Assembly (NCBI GenBank): GCA_964485515.1
Contig: CAZALT010000048.1
Span: 1 to 21,007 of the forward strand
Direction of reading: 5' to 3'
DNA from: CAZALT01 sp964485515
GTDB lineage: Bacteria; Actinomycetota; Acidimicrobiia; Acidimicrobiales; Acidimicrobilacustridaceae
DNA length: 21,007 nucleotides
In this document: one piece after another, positions 1-7,030 of the stretch
Layout: each line of letters starts with the position of its first letter
Position numbering within the stretch: the first letter of the stretch is position 1
The notes under the pieces: model-generated
The model's database searches: none
What the model was told of the DNA's origin: nothing
What the model saw: only the letters and a program-made list of their open reading frames with translations
Position numbers and translations under genes: made by a program

Positions 1-388
1 TGTTGGCCAGGATCTCGGCCGTGCAGCAGATGACGGGCGCATCGGGGTTCACCGAGGCATCGCCCGTCTGCATGCCCACCTGGTCGGCGCCGAGTTGGCG
101 GCTCAGCGCGAAGAACTTCTCGGACACCAGCGCTTTGATCGGTGCGGTGTAGTAGCTGCGCTGACCCTGGGCCATGGCGAAGAAGTGGGCGCCGAGGGCC
201 ACCATGGACTTGCCCGAACCGGTGGGCGTGTTGACGATGACGTTGGCTCCCGATGCCACCTCGAGCAGCGCCTCCTCCTGGGCCTCGTACAGCGAGACGC
301 CGCCCTGCTCGGCCCAGGAGGTGAACGCGTCGAGCGCGCCCTCGGGGGAGCGGTCGGCCAGGTCGTCGACACGGAGAGCAGTGCGCAT
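1..388 (-). CDS. DEAD/DEAH-box RNA/DNA helicase, N-terminal part (cut by window edge)
   Basis: The first 129 codons of an ATP-dependent superfamily 2 helicase are present; the rest lies beyond base 1. Visible in order are a Q-motif-like segment (LYEAQEEALL, residues 33-42), Walker A/motif I TPTGSGKS (54-61), motif Ia APIKALVSEKFF (82-93), and the GD/TAEIL region (GDAS at 109-112, CCTAEILAN at 121-129). TAEIL resembles the Ski2-like and DUF3516-containing actinobacterial helicases more than the RhlE/DbpA type; that subfamily call is inference because motif II and the C-terminus are missing. The ATG at 388-386 overlaps the TGA stop of the peptidase gene upstream by one base (TGATG), so the two are very likely cotranscribed and translationally coupled. 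The substrate cannot be deduced. Confidence 0.9.
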   Translation of the reverse strand, partial: MRTALRVDDLADRSPEGALDAFTSWAEQGGVSLYEAQEEALLEVASGANVIVNTPTGSGKSMVALGAHFFAMAQGQRSYYTAPIKALVSEKFFALSRQLGADQVGMQTGDASVNPDAPVICCTAEILAN

Positions 389-1185
389 CAGGCGGTGGTG
401 ACCACCCGGGAAGCAGGGTCCTGGCGGTAGAAGGCCTGCAACACCTCGTAGAGGTCGGGATGCTCGGACCGCAGCGCGAGCGGGTTGTCGAAGAACACCT
501 CGGTCGCGACGGCGAAGAACTCGCCGGGGTTGACCCCGGCGTAGGAGCGGAGGCTGCGGCCGCCCTGGCCGACGACGACCTGCTCGTAGACCGCCGTGCA
601 GGCCTCGACCCAACGGATCAGCTCGTCCTGCGAGGCCAGGGGCGGGGTGCCGTCGACGGTGCCGTCGAGCATGTCGATCTTGTGGGCGAACTCGTGGAAC
701 ACGACGTTGTGGCCCCGCCCGGGGTGTCGGGCGTCGTCCTGCACCGTGTCCCACGCGATGATCACGGGACCGTTGTAGACGGCCTGACCGAGGATCGGCA
801 TCGGTTCGTCCGACACCACGCCCTCGGTCTGGGAGTGCGGACCGCGCAGCTCGACGGTGGTCGGATGCACGATGATCGCCTCGACGCCGCGGTACACGTC
901 GTCGGGAAGTCCGAGGGCGATCAGCGCGGCCTGGGTGGCGATGAGCACCATGATCTCGTCACGCAGCTCGAAGCCGGCGGCGGCTTCCCAGTCCTTCTCG
1001 GCGATCAGGGCCAGCGCGAGCTCCTCGAGCCGAGCCCGGTCCTCGGCATCGAGCTCGTTCCAGTGCCCGCCCCGCTTCGCGAGCAGGTCTCGCCAGTCGT
1101 CGAGGAACCCTGCCTCGTAGCGTTCCCGCTTCATCCGGTGTCGTCGAGTCTCGAACAGCACGGCCACCCCCGAGTGCACCTGCAT
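388..1185 (-). CDS. MtfA-like zinc metallopeptidase (M90 family)
   Basis: A cytosolic zinc-dependent peptidase of the MtfA (YeeI) type; the E. coli member binds the Mlc repressor and has aminopeptidase activity. With the ATG at 1185 it has 265 residues, close to family size. The zinc site HEFAH is at 164-168 followed by KIDMLDG, the family hallmark, and the downstream glutamate of EFFAVATEVFF (about 229) is the expected third ligand. The frame stays open to 1314, but that extension is a low-complexity GDST repeat made by a 12-bp DNA repeat, so I reject it. A GTG at 1161 (before LFETRRHRMKRER, where relatives often begin, with GGGGG upstream) is an alternative start. It is coupled to the helicase downstream. 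Whether it acts on an Mlc-like regulator here is unknown. Confidence 0.9.
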   Translation of the reverse strand: MQVHSGVAVLFETRRHRMKRERYEAGFLDDWRDLLAKRGGHWNELDAEDRARLEELALALIAEKDWEAAAGFELRDEIMVLIATQAALIALGLPDDVYRGVEAIIVHPTTVELRGPHSQTEGVVSDEPMPILGQAVYNGPVIIAWDTVQDDARHPGRGHNVVFHEFAHKIDMLDGTVDGTPPLASQDELIRWVEACTAVYEQVVVGQGGRSLRSYAGVNPGEFFAVATEVFFDNPLALRSEHPDLYEVLQAFYRQDPASRVVTTA

Positions 1186-1202
1186 CGCGTGTCGTGACTG
1201 CG

Positions 1203-1208
1203 AGGGTA
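1203..1208 (-). promoter_or_regulatory. Candidate -10 element for the MtfA-like gene
   Basis: TACCCT on the minus strand lies 17 nt before the ATG at 1185. It matches the TAnnnT pattern seen before other genes in the window. No convincing -35 is visible, so this is tentative. Confidence 0.35.
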
Positions 1209-1270
1209 GTGACCGTAGGGCGCCACACCGAACGGGCTCGTGGCGGACCGTCGAACCCGCGAGCACCTCG

Positions 1271-1306
1271 CCGGTCGAATCGCCGGTCGAATCGCCGGTC
1301 GAATCG
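1271..1306. repeat. 12-bp tandem repeat, three perfect copies
   Basis: The unit CCGGTCGAATCG occurs at 1271-1282, 1283-1294 and 1295-1306 without mismatch. It lies in the divergent gap upstream of the MtfA-like gene. Confidence 0.95.
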
Positions 1307-1424
1307 CCAGCCACGTCCCGGCCGAGTCGCCGTCCGGGGTGGGGTTCGGTGTCCGGGTGACGATAACGTCAGCGGTCGTGCCCGTCGCCGACGAACCTCA
1401 CGCCGACCAGGGGCCCGACGACCG

Positions 1425-1456
1425 CCTCGTCGAGGGGTTCGGCACGGTCGACGAGG
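1425..1456. repeat. Inverted repeat upstream of the MFS gene
   Basis: The 9-bp arms CCTCGTCGA (1425-1433) and TCGACGAGG (1448-1456) are separated by 14 nt. It starts 76 bp before the MFS start. It could be an operator or a leader hairpin, but CGTCGA-rich words are frequent in this genome, so chance is not excluded. Confidence 0.35.
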
Positions 1457-1500
1457 TGCACCTCCATCCTGATCGCTCGGGTGGTGCGCCCCGGTCGCGC

Positions 1501-2670
1501 ATGCTCACCCCCCGGTTCGCGGCGGTCACCGCCGCCACGTTCGCCTACTTCCTCGGCCTGGGTGCGCTCCTTCCGACGCTGCCCCGCTACGTCGAGGACG
1601 AGCTGGGTGGCGACGGACTGGCGGTCGGACTCGTCGTCGGGAGCTTTGCCATCTCCGCCGCGCTGCTCCGGCCGTTCGCCGGTCGCCTCGGCGACCTCCG
1701 CGGCCGCCGCATCCTCGTGGTCGGCGGCTCGGCGCTCGCCGGTGCCTCGATCCTGCTCTACTCGGTCGTGGACTCCGCGGGTCTGCTCGTCGCGCTCCGC
1801 CTGCTGACCGGCATCGGTGAGGCGGCGATGTGGGTCGGTGCCGCCACCGCCGTGCAGGACATGGCGCCACCCGACCGTCGGGGCGAAGCCGCCTCCTACT
1901 TCTCGGTCGCCCTCTACGCCGGCCTCGCGTTGGGACCGGCGATCGGCGAGCGGATGATCGACGGGCACTCCTTCGACCGGGTCTGGGTCGTGGCTGGTTG
2001 CGTGATCCTCGTCGCTGCGGCCCTGGGCCTCGCCACCCCGGCGAACCCGGTGGCACCCGAGGACCGTGCGCCGTTCCGACTGCTCCATCCCGCCGCGATC
2101 GGTCCCGGCGTCATCCTCTTCCTCGGTTTGCTGCCGTTCGTGGGCTTCGCCGCGTTCCTCTCGCTCTACGGGCCCGAGGTCTCGATCGACGACACCGCGC
2201 CGGTGTTCTTCGTCTACGCCGGACTCGTGCTCGTCATCCGGGTGGCCGGCGCCAAGCTTCCCGACACCCTGGGATGGCGACGGGCGTCCACGATCTCGTT
2301 GTCGGTGTTGGGCGCCTGTGGGCTGGTGCTCGCCGCGTGGTCCGCCTCGGCCGGCGTCTGGGTGGCGACCGTCGGCCTCGCCATCGGCATGTCGCTGTTG
2401 TTCCCCGCACTCTTCTCGTTGGCGATGACCTCGGCGCCCGAGGCCGAACGGGGCCAGGCGGTGGGCACGTTCTCGTTGTTCTTCGACCTGGCGTCGGGCA
2501 TCGGGACCCCGTTCCTCGGCTTGTTCGTGACCGTGGCGTCGTACCAGGCGAGCTTCGCCGTCGCCGGCATCCTCGCTCTCGGCGGGTTGTTCGCGGTGGG
2601 CATGCTCGTGCGCAAGCAGGCTGCAGCCGCGAGCTCGTCGGGCGGAGCCGGGGCAGGCGCCGCGGCCTGA
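1501..2670 (+). CDS. Major facilitator superfamily (MFS) transporter
   Basis: A 389-residue inner-membrane transporter, the usual size for a 12-helix MFS protein. The frame is open upstream to 1240, but the segment before the ATG at 1501 is non-hydrophobic and repeat-derived. From MLTPRF the protein enters transmembrane helix 1 directly (FAYFLGLGALLPTLPRY). The MFS signature between helices 2 and 3 is present as GRLGDLRGRR (about residues 61-70). The central loop is short (about 185-195) and the second half again has six hydrophobic segments. The overall look is of a drug/metabolite efflux MFS (AraJ-like), but the substrate cannot be read from sequence. No clear Shine-Dalgarno precedes the start. 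The stop codon lies within the first of five GCGGCCTGA repeats, and the Ala/Gly-rich tail is partly made by the same repeat. Confidence 0.88.
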   Translation: MLTPRFAAVTAATFAYFLGLGALLPTLPRYVEDELGGDGLAVGLVVGSFAISAALLRPFAGRLGDLRGRRILVVGGSALAGASILLYSVVDSAGLLVALRLLTGIGEAAMWVGAATAVQDMAPPDRRGEAASYFSVALYAGLALGPAIGERMIDGHSFDRVWVVAGCVILVAAALGLATPANPVAPEDRAPFRLLHPAAIGPGVILFLGLLPFVGFAAFLSLYGPEVSIDDTAPVFFVYAGLVLVIRVAGAKLPDTLGWRRASTISLSVLGACGLVLAAWSASAGVWVATVGLAIGMSLLFPALFSLAMTSAPEAERGQAVGTFSLFFDLASGIGTPFLGLFVTVASYQASFAVAGILALGGLFAVGMLVRKQAAAASSSGGAGAGAAA

Positions 2671-2721
2671 CAGCAGCGGCCTGAATTAGCGGCCTGAACA
2701 GCGGCCTGAACAGCGGCCTGA
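2662..2721. repeat. Five-copy GCGGCCTGA repeat spanning the MFS stop codon
   Basis: Exact copies of GCGGCCTGA lie at 2662-2670, 2676-2684, 2689-2697, 2701-2709 and 2713-2721 (periods 14, 13, 12, 12). The first copy is the last two codons plus stop of the MFS gene (Ala-Ala-stop). The last three copies form a near-perfect 12-bp array. Confidence 0.95.
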
Positions 2722-2860
2722 AGCAGCGCGACACGCGGGCCCGTCACTGCCGGCGTGGCGCGACGGCTGACGAAGCTGGCCACGGTGTCCAGAGATGATG
2801 TGCCTCTGGGTGGCTTCGCTCCTAGGGTTCTGGTCGAACTCGAACCCATCGGGGTCTCCC

Positions 2861-3940
2861 ATGCCGACAGAGATCGAGAACAAGCCGAGCGACGACGTTC
2901 CTGAGACGCCGCGTGATGGCGGCCGCGGGTCGACCGGCACCGATGTCGCGTTGCTGCTCACGGTGCTCGACTCGCTGGTCGTCGGCGTCCTCGTGTTGGA
3001 CGGTGAGGGCCGCGTGGTGCTGGCCAACCAGATGGTGCACGAGACCCTGGGTGTCGTTCCTGGTTCGCTGCTGGGCGGGCGGCTCCAGTCCGACGACATG
3101 GCGGGCTTCCACATCGAGGCCGAGGAGATCCCCGCCGCGACGCTGGGCGCCGTCGACGAGATCCACGAGTGGTGGCGCGACGCGGAGACCGTCGGTCCGC
3201 AGTTCAACGAGGTCACCCGACTCCGGTTCCGCTACGAGACCCCGGACGGCCACACCCGCCGCGGCTGGATCAGCACGCGAACCGTGCACGACGACCAGGG
3301 CGAGCCCCTCACCGTCGTGTCGATCTCGGACATCACCGCGCAGGAGGACGAGCGTGAGCAGCTCCGGCACCTTGCGTCGACCGATGTGCTCACCGGCCTG
3401 GACAACCGTGCCGTGCTCGAAGAGGCCCTCGATCGCTACGTCGCCGCCGCCGAGCGGACGGGGCAGCCCAGCGGGTCGGTGCTGTTCATCGACCTCGACG
3501 ACTTCAAGCAGGTCAACGACGAGCTCGGTCACGGCGCGGGGGATCGCGTCCTGCAGATCGTCGGGCGGCGGCTGCGCGACGCGTTTCGCGACACCGACGT
3601 CGCCAGTCGGGTCGAGCGATCGAACATCCATGCCTCGAAGATCCATGGCCGGCGTGTCGAGGAGTCAGGCCCGGTTGCATCCGACTCGGTCGCCGCCCGC
3701 TACGGCGGCGACGAGTTCGTGGTGCTCACCGACGCCACCGACCCGGTCGAGATCGAGTCCCTGGTCATCCGGGTCCACGACACGATCACGGGTGCGGTCG
3801 AGCTCGACGGCGCCGTCGTGCAGGTCGAAGCCAGCCTCGGATGGGCCTTGATCGAACAGGGTTCGACCATCCGCTCCGTGCTCGATGCCGCCGACCGTCA
3901 GGTGTACGAAGCGAAGTCGCTCAACCGTCCTTCGGCCTGA
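2861..3940 (+). CDS. PAS-GGDEF diguanylate cyclase with an insertion in the GGDEF domain
   Basis: Predicted to make cyclic di-GMP from two GTP. Counting from the ATG at 2861 (359 residues), about 27-160 form a PAS-like sensor domain ending in VVSISDITAQEDEREQL, then a GGDEF domain from STDVLTGLDNR (173-183). Metal and substrate residues are present: IDLDDFKQVNDELGHGAGD (about 210-228), GGDEF at 282-286 and the terminal YEAK. The inhibitory-site motif RDTD (243-246) occurs, but 30 residues (251-280) are inserted between it and YGGDEF, where the usual gap is five. No EAL domain and no membrane helices are seen, so the protein is probably soluble. The frame is open to an ATG at 2795; I prefer 2861 because the extra 22 residues have no domain character, but neither start has a good ribosome-binding site. 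Confidence 0.9.
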   Translation: MPTEIENKPSDDVPETPRDGGRGSTGTDVALLLTVLDSLVVGVLVLDGEGRVVLANQMVHETLGVVPGSLLGGRLQSDDMAGFHIEAEEIPAATLGAVDEIHEWWRDAETVGPQFNEVTRLRFRYETPDGHTRRGWISTRTVHDDQGEPLTVVSISDITAQEDEREQLRHLASTDVLTGLDNRAVLEEALDRYVAAAERTGQPSGSVLFIDLDDFKQVNDELGHGAGDRVLQIVGRRLRDAFRDTDVASRVERSNIHASKIHGRRVEESGPVASDSVAARYGGDEFVVLTDATDPVEIESLVIRVHDTITGAVELDGAVVQVEASLGWALIEQGSTIRSVLDAADRQVYEAKSLNRPSA

Positions 3941-3960
3941 TCGGCGGCGGCAAGGCGCGT

Positions 3961-4668
3961 TCAGGCGCCCTCGACCGGTTGACCCAGGTGGAACGTGGCC
4001 GCCAGCCCTTCGCCCCAGATGGCGGCGTCGGCCGGCTTGGGGAGCCCCAGGGCACGGAGCTCGTCGGCCAAGGGCCCCGAGCCGAGGTCGAGGTGCACCG
4101 CGGAGGGGTCGATCAGTCCGGTGCCCATCTCGATCGACAGGTCGGTGCCGTACGGTGCGCCGTCGAGATAGGAGAAGCAGACCGTCTCGGTGCGCACGTC
4201 GGCCTTGGGCGCGTCGAGCCGAGGCACCTCGATCGACAGCGCGGTGGCGCCGTCGCACACCAGGCCGATGCTGACCGTGGACGCGGTGTAGGCGATGTCG
4301 ATGGTCTCGACGGTCTTCGGGAAGCCCATCACGCGGTTGCCCGCTTCGCAGGTGAACTCCTGGTTGACCGGCATGCGGTAGATGTACGACCCGAAGACGT
4401 CGTCCGCGCCCCGGGGCCGCACGAGGAACCCGAGGTTGATCTCGTTGTAGTCGCCCCACGGGTTGTCGGTGTAGTCGCACACGGCGATGATCAGCTGCGC
4501 CTCGCCCGGCGTCGTCTCCAGGACTCGGAACGACTCGCCGGGGACCAGCGCCTGCGCCTCGTCCAACGGCACGGTGTAGAGGAGGTTGAGCCCGTTGAAG
4601 GCGGGCACCTCCATCGGGAAGGTGATCTCCCGCTCGTAGATCGTTCCCCACACGACGGTGTCACCCAC
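3961..4668 (-). CDS. Acetoacetate decarboxylase (ADC) family protein
   Basis: Similar in fold family to acetoacetate decarboxylase, which uses a Schiff-base lysine to decarboxylate beta-keto acids; many actinobacterial members have other or unknown substrates. Family landmarks are FNGLNLLYTVPLDEAQALVPG near the N-terminus, CDYTDNPWGDYNEINLGFLV, and NRVMGFPKTVETIDI. The last holds the lysine at the expected place, but only one lysine where the clostridial enzyme has a Lys-Lys pair. I chose the GTG at 4668 (235 residues) because GGAGAGGA sits 8 nt upstream; the frame is open to a GTG at 4728, which lacks a ribosome-binding site and would place the start inside the 13-bp repeats. It converges on the diguanylate cyclase (20-bp gap) and diverges from the DUF2889 gene. 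Confidence 0.8.
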   Translation of the reverse strand: MGDTVVWGTIYEREITFPMEVPAFNGLNLLYTVPLDEAQALVPGESFRVLETTPGEAQLIIAVCDYTDNPWGDYNEINLGFLVRPRGADDVFGSYIYRMPVNQEFTCEAGNRVMGFPKTVETIDIAYTASTVSIGLVCDGATALSIEVPRLDAPKADVRTETVCFSYLDGAPYGTDLSIEMGTGLIDPSAVHLDLGSGPLADELRALGLPKPADAAIWGEGLAATFHLGQPVEGA

Positions 4669-4707
4669 AGCCAACGTCCTCTCCCACGAGCGCGGCGCGT
4701 GCCGCTC

Positions 4708-4737
4708 GGCCACACCGTACGGCCACACGGTACGGCC
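4708..4737. promoter_or_regulatory. Tandem 13-bp repeats in the ADC/DUF2889 divergent promoter region
   Basis: GGCCACACCGTAC (4708-4720) is directly followed by GGCCACACGGTAC (4721-4733) and a further GGCC. The copies differ at one base. Each carries a TACGGT or TACCGT word on the minus strand that could serve as the -10 of the ADC-family gene. A direct-repeat operator is plausible. Confidence 0.5.
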
Positions 4738-4761
4738 TGTCGTCGCCGCGCACCCAAGCGG

Positions 4762-4767
4762 TACGGT
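4762..4767 (+). promoter_or_regulatory. -10 element of a probably leaderless DUF2889 transcript
   Basis: TACGGT ends 8 nt before the ATG at 4776 and there is no Shine-Dalgarno, so transcription probably starts at or next to the start codon. Confidence 0.5.
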
Positions 4768-4775
4768 TCCGCTCG

Positions 4776-5642
4776 ATGACCGAGCTCCCGCTCCCCGCCG
4801 GTCGACCGTCTCGCGGCCCGTCGCCCCGGCCCAACCTCGAAGCCGACCTGCTCGCGGGGACCGCCTTCCCGTTCGGCGACGAGACGTATCGCCGACGCAT
4901 CTCGATCCGGCCGCGACACGGCGGACCTGATGGGGCCGATCGCGTGGACGCCGAGATGGAGGACTACGTCCACCACTTCGCCATCACGGTCGACCACCTC
5001 GACGGCGTGGTCGTGGGTGCGTCGGCCGAGGGCGTTCGTCACCCGTGGGACGCCTGTCCCGGTGGTGCCAACGGCATCCGAGAGCTCGTGGGAACCCGCC
5101 TCGACGAGGCGGCCGGCCGGCAGGGTTGGTCGGCGGACAAGGTCGCCCAGTGCGTGCACGTGGTCGATCTCGCCGAGCTGGCCTGCGCCCACGCCGGCGA
5201 CGACGAGGATCTCGTGTTCGAGGTCCTCATCCCTCGAGCCGCGCACCACCGCAGGACCGTCACCCTTCGACGCAACGGCGTCGAAGCCATGGCCTGGACC
5301 TTGAAGAACAACGACGTGGTCGCTCCGGATCGCTTCGTCGGCCTGACCATCAGCGGGGGAGCGTTCTTCCGGTGGATCGACGCCAACCTGCCCGATCCCG
5401 ACGAGCGCGAGGCGGCCACGATCATGCGCCGGGCCGCCCACATCGGAACGTCGCGGGGGATGGACCTCGATCGCTATGCCGTCGCCGCCGACGGCGGTGC
5501 GGTGACCGAGTCCTGCTTCGTGTTCCGCTCCGGGGTGGCCGATCGCGCCAGGCGCATCGTCGGCAGCGCCCGCGCCACCGAGGCCGACCTCGAGACCGAC
5601 CTCGATACCGACCTCGAGGTCGAGGTCGAACTGGGGCGCTGA
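4776..5642 (+). CDS. DUF2889 domain protein
   Basis: A 288-residue protein I recognise as DUF2889, a family without an established function. Typical features are a charged early segment (ISIRPRHGG), YVHHFAITVDHLDG, the HPWDACPGGANGIRELVG motif (about 90-107) and KVAQCVHVVDLAELACAHA (about 124-142). The last resembles the family's conserved Cys-Thr-His motif, with Cys-Val-His here. A C-terminal CFVFRSG follows (about 248-254). There is no signal peptide or membrane helix. The last residues (ETDLDTDLEVEVE) are an acidic tail generated by a 12-bp DNA repeat and are probably not part of the fold. It is divergent from the ADC-family gene across a region with tandem repeats, suggesting co-regulation. 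The ATG at 4776 follows a TACGGT box by 8 nt without a ribosome-binding site. Confidence 0.75.
   Translation: MTELPLPAGRPSRGPSPRPNLEADLLAGTAFPFGDETYRRRISIRPRHGGPDGADRVDAEMEDYVHHFAITVDHLDGVVVGASAEGVRHPWDACPGGANGIRELVGTRLDEAAGRQGWSADKVAQCVHVVDLAELACAHAGDDEDLVFEVLIPRAAHHRRTVTLRRNGVEAMAWTLKNNDVVAPDRFVGLTISGGAFFRWIDANLPDPDEREAATIMRRAAHIGTSRGMDLDRYAVAADGGAVTESCFVFRSGVADRARRIVGSARATEADLETDLDTDLEVEVELGR
5583..5618. repeat. 12-bp imperfect tandem repeat at the 3' end of the DUF2889 gene
   Basis: GCCGACCTCGAG, ACCGACCTCGAT and ACCGACCTCGAG follow each other at 5583, 5595 and 5607. A degenerate hexamer pair, GTCGAG GTCGAA, comes next, just before the stop. In frame they encode Asp/Glu/Leu/Thr repeats. 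Confidence 0.9.
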
Positions 5643-5649
5643 GCCCGGG

Positions 5650-6846
5650 TCAGCTGTCCCGGTAGCTCGAAAGCCACGCCGGTTCGACGTCGGGCGCGGG
5701 ACGGTAGGGATAGGCCGCGTCGAAGCCCTCGACGTCGACCGGTGGGAACGGGCCCAGGAACGTCGCCTCGAAGTCGAGCTCTACCCCGGTCTCGTCGGTC
5801 ACCCGGCGGCGGATGGCGTTGGCGACCTGCCACACGTCGTTCGCCGTCGCTTCCGGGTGGGTCACGAGGGCGAGGACGTGCTTGGTCGACGTGCCGACGG
5901 GACCCCATCGATCACCGGGGTGGAAGCCCGCGGCCCGCAGGAGGTGGGCGGCGGGGATGCGGGTCCGCTCGGGTGGGACCGCACCGTGTCCTTCGAGGTA
6001 GTGCACGGTCAATCCGAGGGTCTGGAAGCGGGCAGCGAGCGAGGTGGCGAGATCGGTGGGAACCGTCGGGTTGACGAAGAACGAGCCGACGCTGCGGGCG
6101 TCGGGGTCGGTGGGGTCGAGCAGCATCGACTTGGTGCGCCGCGTGTCGAGCACGGAGCGGCGGCGAGCCGCGATGTCGGTCGGAGACGCGCCGGTGCGCT
6201 CGAAGTGGCGCTCGATGTCGACGTAGGTCGAGGGGCGCGGCGGCGTGACGTCGGCGGATCGAAGTCGTAGGTGCACACGGGTCACGACGTAGCGGTCGCG
6301 CCAGTCGGCCTTGAACCTGCTGTGGCGGAAGCCGAACTCGATGGCGTCGGCCTCGATGGTCGACGCGGTCGCGTCGGTGCGGTCGAGCACGTCGACCCGG
6401 GTGATGAGGTCGGCGACCTGTTGGCCGTAGGCGCCGATGTTCTGGATCGGGCTCGCTCCGACCGATCCGGGTATGCCGCTCATCAGCTCGATGCCGGTGA
6501 GGCCGCGTTCGACGCTCGCGGCGACGAGACGGTCCCAGTCGACTCCGGCATCGACGGCCACCTCGACGATGCCGCCTCCGATGTCGTGCCAGGCGGTGTG
6601 TCCGCCGACGACGCGGAGCACGGTGCCGCGGACGCCCTCGTCGGAGACGATGACGTTGGTGCCTCCGCCGAGGACGAGCAGGGAACGCGGATCGGCGGGG
6701 TCGTCGATGGCCGCGACCGCGGCGGCGATGTCGTCGGGTCCACCCGCCGTGATGATCCGGGGGGCGGGACCACCGACGCCGAGCGAGGTGAGGTCGGCGA
6801 GACGCGTCGGGTCCTCGCGGGCGGCATCGGGTGCGAGGTCGGCCAT
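5650..6846 (-). CDS. murB: UDP-N-acetylenolpyruvoylglucosamine reductase (MurB)
   Basis: Cytoplasmic flavoenzyme that reduces UDP-GlcNAc-enolpyruvate to UDP-MurNAc with NADPH, the second committed step of peptidoglycan synthesis. From the ATG at 6846 it has 398 residues, somewhat longer than the E. coli enzyme (about 340). FAD-binding motifs GGGTNVIVSDEG (60-71) and SGIPGSVGASPIQNIGAYG (123-141) are intact. The type I insertion carries FRHSRFK (173-179), where E. coli has Tyr-Arg. GSFFVNP (254-260) holds the catalytic serine, and FEATFLG near the C-terminus (about 359-365) the conserved glutamate. About 35 residues after this are a non-conserved tail. The frame is open to 6897, but MADLAP is preferred: a TACCCT box sits 9 nt upstream and there is no Shine-Dalgarno. 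It converges on the DUF2889 gene (7-bp gap); no other mur genes are nearby. Confidence 0.95.
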   Translation of the reverse strand: MADLAPDAAREDPTRLADLTSLGVGGPAPRIITAGGPDDIAAAVAAIDDPADPRSLLVLGGGTNVIVSDEGVRGTVLRVVGGHTAWHDIGGGIVEVAVDAGVDWDRLVAASVERGLTGIELMSGIPGSVGASPIQNIGAYGQQVADLITRVDVLDRTDATASTIEADAIEFGFRHSRFKADWRDRYVVTRVHLRLRSADVTPPRPSTYVDIERHFERTGASPTDIAARRRSVLDTRRTKSMLLDPTDPDARSVGSFFVNPTVPTDLATSLAARFQTLGLTVHYLEGHGAVPPERTRIPAAHLLRAAGFHPGDRWGPVGTSTKHVLALVTHPEATANDVWQVANAIRRRVTDETGVELDFEATFLGPFPPVDVEGFDAAYPYRPAPDVEPAWLSSYRDS

Positions 6847-6855
6847 GACGGCACG

Positions 6856-6861
6856 AGGGTA
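6856..6861 (-). promoter_or_regulatory. -10 element of probably leaderless murB
   Basis: TACCCT on the minus strand is separated from the ATG at 6846 by 9 nt. No Shine-Dalgarno and no good -35 are visible. Confidence 0.45.
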
Positions 6862-6959
6862 GCGCCGACCCTGCCTGGGCCCGGGCGTGGCCTTCACCTC
6901 GTCGCCCCTCCCTCGACATCGTCGCCCCTGAGGGGACGTACAGCATCCTCGTTCATCCG

Positions 6960-6999
6960 GCTGACTCGCGTGTCAGCGTAGGAGCTCGGGGCATAAGCT
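6960..6999 (+). promoter_or_regulatory. Candidate promoter and operator of the cupin gene
   Basis: A TAAGCT -10 box (6994-6999) lies 17 bp after TGTCAG (6971-6976). The -35 region is covered by an inverted repeat, GCTGAC (6960-6965) and GTCAGC (6972-6977) around TCGCGT. Its position would suit a repressor site. Confidence 0.4.
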
Positions 7000-7030
7000 G
7001 ACCGCAGCACGCATCCGAGGGGGACGCACC

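Larger units (their letters stand above)
1186..1500. other. Divergent intergenic region between MtfA-like and MFS genes
   Basis: This 315-bp gap separates two divergent genes and must hold both promoters. It contains the 12-bp triplicate at 1271-1306, a minus-strand TACCCT box (1208-1203), a plus-strand TAACGT box (1364-1369) with no good -35, and an inverted repeat at 1425-1456. Both flanking frames read through much of the region without a stop. The encoded extensions look like low-complexity readthrough and have no membrane or peptidase-family character, so I treat the gap as non-coding. Confidence 0.6.

Noticed and set aside
1186..1314. N-terminal extension of the MtfA-like protein (GDST repeats)
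   Set aside because: It is repeat-derived, overlaps the divergent promoter region, and is beyond the normal family start.
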